Source: Polaribacter sargassicola
Lineage (GTDB): Bacteria; Bacteroidota; Bacteroidia; Flavobacteriales; Flavobacteriaceae
NCBI RefSeq assembly: GCF_021991835.1
Contig: NZ_JAHDAU010000001.1
Span: 1-64,000, forward strand
Length of the DNA: 64,000 nt
Reading direction: 5' to 3'
Shown here: positions 27,306 to 35,749 of the stretch, piece by piece
How positions within the stretch are numbered: position 1 is the first letter of the stretch
Layout: every line of letters starts with the position of its first letter
Made by a program: the position numbers and the translations under genes
The notes under the pieces: generated by a model
Told to the model about the DNA's origin: nothing
Databases searched by the model: none
The model's input: only the letters and a program-made list of their open reading frames with translations

Positions 27306-28496
27306 ATGAAAACAACAAATCTTAGTAGACGTGAGTGGTTAAAAAAAGGTACTTTAACTATAGGTGCAATGGCTTTAGTCCCTCATGATATCTGGAGTAG
27401 AAACGTATTAGCAGCTCAAAAAGAAGGTAGAACTTTTTTATACAGTTCTAATAATTATTTTAATGAATTTACGCCTCCAATTGTAAAAGAAGAGAGTGCT
27501 TTAACAATATTAAGATCTAACGAAAACCCTTACGGACCACCACCAAAATCTGCAAAAGCTTTTCAAGACGAAGTTTTTAGCGGAAATAGATATGCTTGGA
27601 AAACTTTAGGTAATTTAAAAGAACAAATTGCTAAAAATGAAGGAATAGATACAAACCAAATTTTAATGGGACCTGGTTCTTCTGATTTATTAGAAAAAGT
27701 AGCTATGGTTTTCTTTCAAGAAGGTGGTAACGTTATTAGTGCAGACCCAAGTTACATGTCTTTAATTGTTGTTGCAAAATCTGTTGGTGGAAATTGGAAA
27801 TCTTACAAATTATTAGAAGACTCTCAGCACGATTTAGATGCTATGGAAGCAGGTATTGATGAAAACACAAAGTTAGTTTACATCTGTAACCCTAACAACC
27901 CAACAGGTTCTATAACTGATGCTAAAAAATTAAGAGATTTTTGTAGTAGAGTTTCAGAAAAAGTACCTGTTTTTGTTGATGAAGCTTATTTAGAATTGTC
28001 TGACAACGGATTAAAAGACTCTATGAATACTTTAGTTGCAGAAGGTAAAAACGTAATTGTTGCAAGAACTTTTTCTAAAATACATGGTATGGCTGGTTTA
28101 AGAATTGGTTATGCTATTGGTAAAAAAGAAACTTTAGATATTATTAGCGAGATTACTCGTGGAGGAATGGGAATTACTGGTCCGTCTATTGCTGCAGCAG
28201 CAACAAGTTTAGAAAATCAAGACTTTTTAGATTCTTGTAAAACTAAAATTGCCGATGCTAGATTGTATACTATGAAGTACTTAAAAGAAAATAACTTTTC
28301 TTTTTTACCATCAGAAACCAACTTTATTATATTTGAAATACCTATGGAAGGTAAAGAATTTTTAAAGAAAATTTATGCTAAAAATGTAGCTGTAAAATCT
28401 TTTAAATTTTGGGATAAAAACTGGTGTAGAGTAAGTATTGGTACTATGGATGAAATGAAAATTTTTACCAAGGCTATGACCGAAATATTTGCCTAA
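27306..28496 (+). CDS. Tat-signal PLP-dependent aminotransferase (histidinol-phosphate aminotransferase-like)
   Basis: A 396-residue fold-type I aminotransferase. Residues 7-14 read SRREWLKK, a twin-arginine motif, followed by a hydrophobic stretch (GTLTIGAMALVP) and a polar region, so it is predicted to be exported folded with its cofactor. The enzyme part starts near residue 60: LRSNENPYGPP, MGPGSSDLLEKV, CNPNNPTGS, VFVDEAYLEL, and Lys258 in RTFSKIHGMAGLRIGY as the PLP lysine. It looks like HisC but a role in histidine synthesis is unlikely outside the cytoplasm. Substrate unknown. The AEC-like permease starts 3 bases after its stop. Confidence 0.85.
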   Translation: MKTTNLSRREWLKKGTLTIGAMALVPHDIWSRNVLAAQKEGRTFLYSSNNYFNEFTPPIVKEESALTILRSNENPYGPPPKSAKAFQDEVFSGNRYAWKTLGNLKEQIAKNEGIDTNQILMGPGSSDLLEKVAMVFFQEGGNVISADPSYMSLIVVAKSVGGNWKSYKLLEDSQHDLDAMEAGIDENTKLVYICNPNNPTGSITDAKKLRDFCSRVSEKVPVFVDEAYLELSDNGLKDSMNTLVAEGKNVIVARTFSKIHGMAGLRIGYAIGKKETLDIISEITRGGMGITGPSIAAAATSLENQDFLDSCKTKIADARLYTMKYLKENNFSFLPSETNFIIFEIPMEGKEFLKKIYAKNVAVKSFKFWDKNWCRVSIGTMDEMKIFTKAMTEIFA

Positions 28497-28499
28497 TTT

Positions 28500-29645
28500 A
28501 TGGATGGAGCATTAGAAAAATCAATTTCTTTTATTTTATTCATAATAATAGGAGTAATCCTTAAAAAGAAAATTTCTACAGGAGACGAAACAAACGGATT
28601 AAAAAAAATAATTCTTTCACTTGCTTTACCTGCTACAATATTTATCGCTTTATTAAAAGTAAAGGTTGATGGTAACTTAATTCTTTTTCCAATATTAGCA
28701 TTAGGTTTTAATGTAATACTTTTTGCTATTACACCTTTACTCTTAAAGTTAATTGGTATTGATAGTAACTCAGATAAAGGAAGAAGTGCTAAGTTATTAA
28801 TACCATCTTTAGCACCTGGTTTATCTTGTTTTCCTTTTATATTAGAATTTTTAGGTGACGGATCTTTAGCAAAAGCTGCAATGGCAGATTTAGGAAACAA
28901 ATTTTTTGTACTCTTTTTGCTTTATTTAGTTGCATTAAAATGGCATTATAAAAATGCAGATTTTGAAGCCAACTCTTTAAAATCTAAACTAAAAGGACTT
29001 TTAAAAGCTTTATTATACGAACCTGTAAACATGTTTATAATAGTAGCTTTAATTTTAGTTTCTTTTGGTATTACGTTTGATAAAATTCCTAATTTTTTAT
29101 CGATGACGTTAAGTAGACTAAGTTTTATTATGACACCTTTAGTTCTTCTTTTTATAGGTTTAGCAGTTAAGATTAAAAAACAACAATTTTTTCAATTGTT
29201 TTCTTTATTACTTTTAAGAGCCTCTTTTACTCTATTACTAATTGCTGCAATAATATCTTTTGCAGATTTATCAATTAAAAAAGATATTTTAGTAATGATT
29301 GCTTTTGGTTTGAGTTCTGCTAGTTTTTGGCCTTTTGCACATATTTCTGCAATACACCTAAAAGAGAAAAAAGAAGAAACTGTAGAAAAAACGTTTGACA
29401 CTAACTTTGCTTTATCAATATTAGCTCTTTCGTTACCTATTTCTGTTTTATTAATTTTAGGAATATTAACAGCTGGTAATACTTTTACAGAAACAAATAA
29501 TATTTTTATTCTTTGTGGTATATTATTTTTTATAGGAATTTTATATCCTATTTTAAATAAAATAAAACAAAATATATCTGCTAAAGAAAGCTCTATCAGT
29601 TCTATTAGTAGCGAAAATAAACATCAATTTTCTGCGGATAAATAA
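28500..29645 (+). CDS. AEC-family (auxin efflux carrier-like) permease
   Basis: A 381-residue membrane protein with ten predicted helices in two similar halves; LSLALPATIFIALLKVKV matches the first repeat of AEC/malonate-type carriers, and LLIPSLAPGLSCFPFIL the crossover helix. A hydrophilic serine-rich tail of about 25 residues follows the last helix. The start is 3 bases after the aminotransferase stop, suggesting co-transcription; the pair could move and transaminate one amino acid or oxo-acid, which is only inference. A bidirectional terminator follows. Confidence 0.7.
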   Translation: MDGALEKSISFILFIIIGVILKKKISTGDETNGLKKIILSLALPATIFIALLKVKVDGNLILFPILALGFNVILFAITPLLLKLIGIDSNSDKGRSAKLLIPSLAPGLSCFPFILEFLGDGSLAKAAMADLGNKFFVLFLLYLVALKWHYKNADFEANSLKSKLKGLLKALLYEPVNMFIIVALILVSFGITFDKIPNFLSMTLSRLSFIMTPLVLLFIGLAVKIKKQQFFQLFSLLLLRASFTLLLIAAIISFADLSIKKDILVMIAFGLSSASFWPFAHISAIHLKEKKEETVEKTFDTNFALSILALSLPISVLLILGILTAGNTFTETNNIFILCGILFFIGILYPILNKIKQNISAKESSISSISSENKHQFSADK

Positions 29646-29661
29646 TTGAAAAATAGATTAT

Positions 29662-29704
29662 AAAAAAACAACCCTTTCAAATTAATGAAAGGGTTGTTTT
29701 TTTT
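29662..29704. terminator. Bidirectional terminator between the permease gene and ahcY
   Basis: CAACCCTTTCA (29669-29679) pairs with TGAAAGGGTTG (29686-29696), with A-run before and T-run after, so it can end both converging transcripts. Confidence 0.92.
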
Positions 29705-29755
29705 ATTAAAATACTCTTCTACCTTTTTAAAAAAAGATAAGACAGTTTTACTTTT

Positions 29756-31069
29756 TTAGTATCTGTAATGCTCTGGCTTATAAGGACCATCTACTGTTAC
29801 ACCAATATAAGATGCTTGATCTTCTCTTAACTCTGTTAACTCTACACCAATTTTTGCTAAGTGTAATTTTGCTACTTTTTCATCTAAATGTTTTGGTAAC
29901 ATATATACATCATTTTTATAAGCGTCTGCATTGTTCCAAAGTTCTATTTGAGCCAATGTTTGGTTTGTAAATGAGTTAGACATTACAAAACTTGGATGCC
30001 CTGTTGCACAACCTAAATTTACTAAACGTCCTTCTGCTAAAATAATAATGTCTTTACCAGCAATATTATATTTATCTACCTGAGGTTTAATAGTATCTTT
30101 AGTGTTACCATGGTTTTTATTTAACCAAGCCATATCTATTTCATTATCAAAATGCCCAATGTTACATACAATAACTTTGTCTTTCATTGCTTCAAAATGA
30201 CGACCTTGAATAATATCTTTATTACCAGTTGTTGTAATAATAATATCAGAATTTGCTACAACTGTTTCTAATTTCTTCACTTCAAAACCATCCATTGCAG
30301 CTTGTAAAGCACAAATTGGGTCTATTTCTGTTACTGTAACAATAGAACCTGCTCCTTTAAAAGAAGCTGCTGTACCTTTACCAACATCTCCATAACCACA
30401 AACTGTTACTCTTTTACCTGCTAACATAACATCTGTTGCTCTACGAATTGCATCTACAGCAGATTCTTTACAACCATATTTGTTATCAAATTTAGATTTT
30501 GTAACAGAATCGTTTACATTAATGGCTGGCATTGGTAACGTTCCGTTTTTAACTCTTTCATATAATCTATGAACCCCTGTAGTAGTTTCTTCTGATAAAC
30601 CATTGATTCCTGCAGCTAATTCTGGATATTTATCTAACACCATGTTTGTTAAATCTCCACCATCATCTAAAATCATATTTAATGGTTTTTTATCTTCACC
30701 AAAGAATAACGTTTGTTCTATACACCAGTCAAACTCTTCTTCAGATAATCCTTTCCATGCATAAACAGCAGTTCCTGTTGCAGCAATTGCAGCAGCAGCT
30801 TGGTCTTGAGTAGAAAAAATATTACAAGAACTCCAAGTAACCTCTGCACCTAAAGCCTGTAAAGTTTCAATTAAAACTGCAGTTTGAATTGTCATATGTA
30901 AACATCCAGCAATTCTAGCTCCTTTTAAAGGTTGTTCATCTTTATACTCTTCTCTTAAAGACATTAAACCTGGCATTTCTGCTTCTGCCAATGTAATTTC
31001 TTTTCTTCCCCAATCTGCCAAAGAAATATCTTTAACTTTAAATGGTACGTAAGCTGTTGTTGTGCTCAT
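29756..31069 (-). CDS. ahcY: Adenosylhomocysteinase
   Basis: Splits S-adenosylhomocysteine to homocysteine and adenosine, part of the methyl cycle. The 437-residue protein has [40 protein letters not shown], the NAD-binding [19 protein letters not shown], and the C-terminal [24 protein letters not shown]...PYKPEHYRY that completes the neighbour's NAD site. Length and termini are standard. Transcribed divergently from the phosphopantetheinyl transferase gene with a 63-base gap. I see no SAH riboswitch in that gap. Confidence 0.97.
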   Translation of the reverse strand: MSTTTAYVPFKVKDISLADWGRKEITLAEAEMPGLMSLREEYKDEQPLKGARIAGCLHMTIQTAVLIETLQALGAEVTWSSCNIFSTQDQAAAAIAATGTAVYAWKGLSEEEFDWCIEQTLFFGEDKKPLNMILDDGGDLTNMVLDKYPELAAGINGLSEETTTGVHRLYERVKNGTLPMPAINVNDSVTKSKFDNKYGCKESAVDAIRRATDVMLAGKRVTVCGYGDVGKGTAASFKGAGSIVTVTEIDPICALQAAMDGFEVKKLETVVANSDIIITTTGNKDIIQGRHFEAMKDKVIVCNIGHFDNEIDMAWLNKNHGNTKDTIKPQVDKYNIAGKDIIILAEGRLVNLGCATGHPSFVMSNSFTNQTLAQIELWNNADAYKNDVYMLPKHLDEKVAKLHLAKIGVELTELREDQASYIGVTVDGPYKPEHYRY

Positions 31070-31103
31070 ATTATGTATCTTTATATTCTATTTTTTGCAG
31101 TTG

Positions 31104-31111
31104 CAAAGTTA
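31104..31111 (-). promoter_or_regulatory. -7 box of ahcY
   Basis: Minus strand reads TAACTTTG, matching TAnnTTTG, about 35 bases before the ATG. No clear -33 partner. Confidence 0.4.
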
Positions 31112-31132
31112 CAACATCCATTTTAAAAAAGT

Positions 31133-31762
31133 ATGCCTCTTTATAAAAGTTTAACGGTTAACAAAAATACTAAAGTATTAATTTGGAAGATTGAAGAATC
31201 TTTTAATCAATTAAAAACAAACATTTTACTTACAGATAAAAGTCAGAATCGTTTAAACGGAATGAAATCTGATTTACACCAAAAAGGTTTTTTAAGTGTT
31301 AGACATTTACTTAAAGAAGTTGGTTATTCTGATAAGGATTTAATCTATGATGAATTTGGAAAACCACATTTAAAAGACGGAAAACAAATTTCTATTACGC
31401 ATTCTTTTACTTTTTCTGGCTTAATTATTTCTGATGATGAACAACCTGTTGGTATTGATATTGAAATGCAACGTGATAAAATTTTAAAAATTGCACATAA
31501 ATTTACACCTGTAGAAGAATACAAAACCATTGCAAACCATGATGCTTTAATAAGCAAACTAACCATTGTTTGGGGAGCAAAAGAAAGTTTGTATAAAATC
31601 TATGGAAAGAAAAAATTACGTTTTTTAGAAAACATTTATATAGAAGATTTTAAGTTTTCTGATAAAAAAACTTCTGGAGAAATTAGATACAACCATACAA
31701 CCTCAACTTATAAAATTGAATTTTTAGAATTTGAAGGTTTTACCTGTGTTTTTGCTTATTAA
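31133..31762 (+). CDS. 4'-phosphopantetheinyl transferase superfamily protein
   Basis: Attaches the phosphopantetheine arm of CoA to carrier proteins. The 209-residue, Sfp-like protein has the magnesium-binding GIDIE and the WGAKESLYKIYGKK motif, in the order expected for the longer Sfp class. No polyketide or peptide synthase is nearby, so a fatty-acid or flexirubin-type carrier elsewhere is probable. First of a plus-strand run continuing to the nadR-like gene. Confidence 0.85.
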   Translation: MPLYKSLTVNKNTKVLIWKIEESFNQLKTNILLTDKSQNRLNGMKSDLHQKGFLSVRHLLKEVGYSDKDLIYDEFGKPHLKDGKQISITHSFTFSGLIISDDEQPVGIDIEMQRDKILKIAHKFTPVEEYKTIANHDALISKLTIVWGAKESLYKIYGKKKLRFLENIYIEDFKFSDKKTSGEIRYNHTTSTYKIEFLEFEGFTCVFAY

Positions 31763-31804
31763 AATTATGCTTTTTTTAAATTAATCAATCTTAATAAAAA
31801 ATAA

Positions 31805-32143
31805 ATGCCACATTGTATCATTGAATATTCTAATGATTTAGAAACTCGTAATAAAATATCTAAAACTGTTAAGGTTGTAAATCAAGAACTAATAAATTCA
31901 GAATTGTTTGATAACACAACTATAAAAACAAGAGCTTTGCCAATAAAGGAATATTTGGTTGGTGGTAAAAAAACTTCTTTTATACACACTACTATAAAGT
32001 CGCTACAAGGAAGAACAGACAGTCAGAAAAAAATATTAAGTAATAAAATACTTAATGTTTTATCAGTAGAATATACATTTGTAAAAAATATTTCTGTAGA
32101 AATAATTGACATAAATCCAAACACATATTCTAAAAAACAATAA
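31805..32143 (+). CDS. CHMI-like tautomerase (5-carboxymethyl-2-hydroxymuconate isomerase family)
   Basis: A 112-residue protein starting MPHCIIEYSNDLE; the proline exposed after Met removal (Pro2) is the general base of the tautomerase superfamily. The remaining sequence, including GGKKTSFIHTTIKSLQGRTDSQKK, fits CHMI. No homoprotocatechuate-degradation genes are near, so the natural substrate is uncertain. It is 8 bases from the GGGP synthase gene. Confidence 0.75.
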   Translation: MPHCIIEYSNDLETRNKISKTVKVVNQELINSELFDNTTIKTRALPIKEYLVGGKKTSFIHTTIKSLQGRTDSQKKILSNKILNVLSVEYTFVKNISVEIIDINPNTYSKKQ

Positions 32144-32151
32144 TTTAAATC

Positions 32152-32895
32152 GTGAATATTTATCAAGACATTTTATCAGCAAAAATAGCAGGCAAAAAAC
32201 TATTGGCTGTTTTAATTGATCCCGAAAAAATAAACCTTGAAAATATTCCTTCATTTTTAAATAAAGTACATCAATCTATTGCAACCCATATTTTTGTTGG
32301 TGGCAGTACAGATAAAAATCATCAAACAGAAAATGTAGTAATCGCCATAAAAAAAGCAACTCATTTACCTGTTGTTTTATTTCCTGGTGATGTTGCTCAA
32401 ATCACACAAAAAGCAGACGGAATTTTATTTTTAAGTTTGCTTTCTGGTAGAAATCCCGAATATCTGATTGAGCAACAAATTAAAGCTGCTCCTTTTTTAA
32501 AAAATACTGATTTAGAAATTTTACCAACCGGTTATATTTTAATTGACGGACAAAAAGAAACTGCAACACAAAGGGTCAGTAGTACCAAACCAATTGCTCA
32601 AACAAGCATAGAGTTAATTATAAACACAGCTTTAGCCGGTGAATTTTCTGGAAAAAAGCTAATTTATTTAGAAGCCGGTTCTGGTGCAAAAGTACCTGTA
32701 GATGAAAATACGATCTCTATTGTAAAGAATAACATATCTATTCCGTTAATTATTGGCGGTGGAATTCGCTCTAAACAACAAATAGAAAACACTTTTAATG
32801 CTGGTGCAGATATGATTGTTATTGGTACCGCATTTGAAAATAATGAATCTTTTTTTGAAGATTTAAAAAGCTCTAAATTTACCCAATACAATTAA
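32152..32895 (+). CDS. Geranylgeranylglyceryl phosphate synthase family (PcrB/GGGPS group II)
   Basis: A 247-residue TIM-barrel prenyltransferase starting with GTG. KLLAVLIDPEK, THIFVGGSTDK, LPVVLFPGDVAQI, GYILIDG, YLEAGSGA and LIIGGGIRSKQQIENTFNAGADMIVIGTAFE are the family's glycerol-1-phosphate and prenyl-diphosphate sites. Flavobacterial members of group II have been shown to make GGGP, the precursor of archaeal-type ether lipid, but the product's later use in bacteria is unclear. The next gene, pnuC, begins 6 bases later. Confidence 0.85.
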   Translation: MNIYQDILSAKIAGKKLLAVLIDPEKINLENIPSFLNKVHQSIATHIFVGGSTDKNHQTENVVIAIKKATHLPVVLFPGDVAQITQKADGILFLSLLSGRNPEYLIEQQIKAAPFLKNTDLEILPTGYILIDGQKETATQRVSSTKPIAQTSIELIINTALAGEFSGKKLIYLEAGSGAKVPVDENTISIVKNNISIPLIIGGGIRSKQQIENTFNAGADMIVIGTAFENNESFFEDLKSSKFTQYN

Positions 32896-32901
32896 AACAA
32901 A

Positions 32902-33525
32902 ATGTTAGAAATTTTCGATTTTCTTTTTGGTCAATATAAAGAATATTCTGTTGTAGACATCACTCTAGAAATTATTGCTGTAATTTTTGGCTTTTTATCT
33001 GTTTGGTATTCTAAAAAGAATAAAATTTGGGTTTTTCCAACAGGTATGGTAAGCACACTAATTTTTGTTTATCTACTTTTAAAATGGGAACTTTTAGGTG
33101 ATATGATGATTAATGCTTACTATTTTATTATGAGCATTTATGGTTGGTATGTTTGGACATATAAAAGTGATGGAGAACATGAAACACCAATATCTACAAC
33201 TACTTTAAAAGAAAAAAAACTAAGCATTCTTATTTTTATAGCAACACTAATTTTTGTCTACGGTGTTTATACTTATTTCGAAAAATGGACAAGTTGGACC
33301 GCTTATGTAGATACTTTTACAACAGCAATTTTCTTTGTTGGTATGTGGTTAATGGCAAAACGAAAAATAGAAAATTGGATTTATTGGATTATTGGTGATA
33401 TTATTTCTACACCTTTATACTTTTACAAAGGTTTTACTTTTACAAGTATTCAATATTTAATATTTACTTTTATAGCAATATTTGGTTATTTAGCATGGAA
33501 AAGAAACTTAAACAAGACCCAATAA
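32902..33525 (+). CDS. pnuC: Nicotinamide riboside transporter PnuC
   Basis: A 207-residue inner-membrane facilitator with about seven helices. WVFPTGMVSTLIFVYLLLKW and YFIMSIYGWYVW carry the PnuC aromatic and Asn/Gln-rich recognition features, and ENWIYWIIGDIISTPLYFYKG is the typical ending segment. Some PnuC relatives carry thiamine (PnuT), but the overlapping NadR-type kinase favours nicotinamide riboside here. It overlaps that kinase gene by 31 bases, so translation is coupled. Confidence 0.88.
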   Translation: MLEIFDFLFGQYKEYSVVDITLEIIAVIFGFLSVWYSKKNKIWVFPTGMVSTLIFVYLLLKWELLGDMMINAYYFIMSIYGWYVWTYKSDGEHETPISTTTLKEKKLSILIFIATLIFVYGVYTYFEKWTSWTAYVDTFTTAIFFVGMWLMAKRKIENWIYWIIGDIISTPLYFYKGFTFTSIQYLIFTFIAIFGYLAWKRNLNKTQ

Positions 33526-34091
33526 ATTTAGTGAAAGTTGTTTTATTTGGGCCAGAATCTACTGGCAAAACAACTCTTTCTCGTCAATTAGCACGCTATT
33601 ACCATACTGTTTGGGCACCAGAATTTGCGCGTGAATACCTTCAAAAAAAATGGAATAATGAACGCAAAACTTGCGAATCAGAAGACTTAATCCCCATTGC
33701 TATTGGGCAAATGAAACTAGAAAATAAACTAGCAAAAAGAGCAGATAAAATTCTTATTTGCGATACAGATTTATTAGAAACAAAAGTTTACTCTCAAGAA
33801 TTTTACGGTGGTTTTGTTGATGAAAAACTAGACAAAGCGGCCAACGAAAATAAATACGATTTGTACCTCTTAACATACATAGATACTCCTTGGGAAGAAG
33901 ATGATTTAAGAGACAGACCAGAACAACGTTTAGAAATGTTTAATGCTTTTGAAACAGCACTAAAAAAACACAACAGGCCATACATTTTGTTAAAAGGAGA
34001 CAGAGAAACTCGTTTAAAAGAAGCAACAACAGCTATAAATAAAATCATCAAAGAAAAAGAAGATTTATACTCTTTTTCATCGATTCTTTAA
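33495..34091 (+). CDS. NadR-like ribosylnicotinamide kinase (AAA ATPase)
   Basis: A 198-residue protein with the P-loop GPESTGKT at 19-26, APEFAREYLQKKW, CDTDLLETKVYSQEFYGG and a C-terminal DRETRLKEA, as in the kinase domain of NadR. It phosphorylates nicotinamide riboside to NMN as it enters through PnuC, trapping it for NAD synthesis. The adenylyltransferase and DNA-binding domains of enterobacterial NadR are absent. The start lies within pnuC in another frame. Confidence 0.85.
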   Translation: MEKKLKQDPINLVKVVLFGPESTGKTTLSRQLARYYHTVWAPEFAREYLQKKWNNERKTCESEDLIPIAIGQMKLENKLAKRADKILICDTDLLETKVYSQEFYGGFVDEKLDKAANENKYDLYLLTYIDTPWEEDDLRDRPEQRLEMFNAFETALKKHNRPYILLKGDRETRLKEATTAINKIIKEKEDLYSFSSIL

Positions 34092-34205
34092 TCGGTCTAG
34101 ACATGCATTTATGCACCAAAATAGGTTTTAGCAATTCTTTTAATTATTAAAAAAAGCGTTAAGAAAAAAAACTAAGTTAGATTAAAAGAGAAAACTAAAA
34201 ATTAG

Positions 34206-35297
34206 TTATTCATCTAATAAAACACGATCTAATTCTTCTTCTAAATCATCATGATATTCAACCCTTTTTAAAACTTTCCCTTCTTCGTTAATAATAAAAG
34301 TAATTGGTATTGATGATACGTTATATTGTATAGAAACCGGATCAATATCTGCCTTAGTAAGATTAGAAAAATTAGGCCAATTAATATTCAGTTTATCACT
34401 TGCGTTTTTCCACATTTTTTTATCAAAATCAAATGAATAACTTACAATCTGGAAATTTTTGTCTTTGTATTTTTCTATTAATAGAGGAAACTCTTCTTTT
34501 ATTTGCTTAATACAAGGAGGGCACCAACCTGCCCAAAAATCTAACAATACTACTTTCCCTTTAAAATCGCTTAACTTTACTTCTTCTTCCTTTAAGTTTT
34601 TTCCGATAATATCTATAATATTACCACCTTCTTTAATTTTTTCTAAATGTAAAAAATCATCCAATATTTTTCCGTAACTAGATTTTTTTAAGTTTAAAGA
34701 AAGTTGACTAAAATAGTCTTCTAGTTCTTCTTTTTTTAAAGAAAATCTTTTTAAAAGAATTTCTGATAAAGAAAAATAATTATTCGGATTCTCTAAAATA
34801 AATTTTAGAGAAGTATTATAAATAGAATCTATAAATTGTTTGTGTTGTTCTTCAGAAATAGTTTTAGATTGTTTTTTTAGATACATTTCTCTTTGTCTAT
34901 CCTTTAAAGGCTTCAAAAAAATTTTATAACGAAGTGCTATTTTATTTGTTTCACTCCCTTTAATAATTTTATTAAAATCATTATCTTTTTTTAATAGCTC
35001 TTCTTTAGAAGAATTTATTGTAATTTTTTTGTTTTCCAACCAAAAAGAAAAACTAACACCTGTAGATGGGCTATTTATAACAACATTTGTAGGGTCACTT
35101 AATTCTCCTTTAAAAGTAAATTTATTATCTATAACAATTGTAGAGTCTAGGTTTTTATAAGTATTAACATTAAATAAAATTACTTTTGCACTGTCTTTTA
35201 AACCTGTAATATTTGCTTCTATAGTATAACCACTTTGTTTTTTTTGACAAGATACTAAGCCAATTATAAGAAATAGAATTGCAATACTTTTTTTCAT
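34206..35297 (-). CDS. TlpA-like thioredoxin-fold lipoprotein with DUF4369-type N-terminus
   Basis: A 363-residue lipoprotein (signal MKKSIAILFLIIGLVSC) with a beta-rich N-terminal domain (residues about 20-110), a helical middle and a C-terminal TlpA/ResA thioredoxin domain with active site WCPPC and cis-proline loop SSIPITFIINEEG. The CPPC pair suggests a reductant, as in ResA-like proteins of this phylum. A paralogue at 20839-22221 has WCGPC. Transcribed divergently from the TonB receptor. Confidence 0.87.
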   Translation of the reverse strand: MKKSIAILFLIIGLVSCQKKQSGYTIEANITGLKDSAKVILFNVNTYKNLDSTIVIDNKFTFKGELSDPTNVVINSPSTGVSFSFWLENKKITINSSKEELLKKDNDFNKIIKGSETNKIALRYKIFLKPLKDRQREMYLKKQSKTISEEQHKQFIDSIYNTSLKFILENPNNYFSLSEILLKRFSLKKEELEDYFSQLSLNLKKSSYGKILDDFLHLEKIKEGGNIIDIIGKNLKEEEVKLSDFKGKVVLLDFWAGWCPPCIKQIKEEFPLLIEKYKDKNFQIVSYSFDFDKKMWKNASDKLNINWPNFSNLTKADIDPVSIQYNVSSIPITFIINEEGKVLKRVEYHDDLEEELDRVLLDE

Positions 35298-35393
35298 TTT
35301 TATAGTTTTTGATTTCTAAAGATAAACAAATAATAACAACTACAAAATCAAATCATTACGCAACCTATTTTAATAAAACCAGCAAACAAGCTT

Positions 35394-35480
35394 AGCCCTG
35401 ATTGAACGGTGTGTTTGAGCTCTTTTTTAACCTTTTTAGGGTAAAAAAAGCGAGTAGTGAAAGCAGGAGACAGCTTCTAA
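35394..35480 (+). ncRNA. Structured intergenic element (candidate RNA or repeat) of flavobacterial type
   Basis: AGCCCTGATTGAACGG (35394-35409) and AGCAGGAGACAGCTTCT (35462-35478) can pair through CCTG (35397-35400) with CAGG (35464-35467) and AGC with GCT. Between them is a hairpin from GCTCTTTTTTAACC (35419-35432) and GGGTAAAAAAAGCGAG (35439-35454). It resembles, from memory, an element recurrent in Flavobacteriaceae intergenic regions with conserved flanks and a variable inner hairpin; I cannot name it. No start or open frame fits it. Confidence 0.5.
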
Positions 35481-35500
35481 AAATTTAAAAAATCTACTTT

Positions 35501-35535
35501 TTTGTTTTCTATTAATTTTTTACAGTATACATTTG
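35501..35535 (+). promoter_or_regulatory. Promoter of the thiamine-type TonB receptor gene
   Basis: TTTG at 35501-35504 and TACATTTG at 35528-35535, 23 bases apart, match the flavobacterial consensus (upper end of spacing). Start near 35541 places the riboswitch at the very 5' end of the transcript. Confidence 0.6.
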
Positions 35536-35538
35536 CAC

Positions 35539-35617
35539 CGTTCTCATAAAGGGGTGCTGTAAAAGGCTGAGATCATACCCAACGAACCTAGAACAGATAA
35601 TGCTGTTTAGGGAGGCG
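35539..35617 (+). promoter_or_regulatory. TPP riboswitch (THI element)
   Basis: Conserved TPP aptamer parts are all present in order: GGGGTGC (35551-35557), GGCTGAGA (35565-35572), ACCC (35577-35580), GAACCT (35584-35589), CAGATAATGCTG (35594-35605) and TAGGGA (35608-35613). P1 would pair about 35539-35545 with 35611-35617. A hairpin GGCGA/TCGCC (35614-35626) uses the same right arm and is thus exclusive with P1. It is 130 bases ahead of the receptor ATG. Confidence 0.93.
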
Positions 35618-35749
35618 ATAATCGCCATTTTGTAAAACATATCATTAAAAAGGTTATTTAGTTAACTTACAAATAATGATAAACATTAATTATTCAATAT
35701 TAATTACAAGAATAATTGCCTCTTTTTATTCGTTTTAAAATTTTTTAAA

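Larger units (their letters stand above)
35298..35749. promoter_or_regulatory. Intergenic region with structured element, promoter and TPP riboswitch
   Basis: Of these 452 bases, 35394-35480 is a structured element, 35501-35535 a promoter and 35539-35617 the riboswitch. The remaining 35627-35749 leader is AT-rich with no further clear structure. Confidence 0.6.

Noticed and set aside
31070-31132. SAH or SAM riboswitch ahead of ahcY
   Set aside because: The gap is only 63 bases and shows no conserved riboswitch core.
32902-33525. PnuT thiamine transporter instead of PnuC
   Set aside because: Overlap with the NadR-type kinase and absence of a TPP riboswitch in front favour nicotinamide riboside, although the TPP-controlled receptor is nearby.
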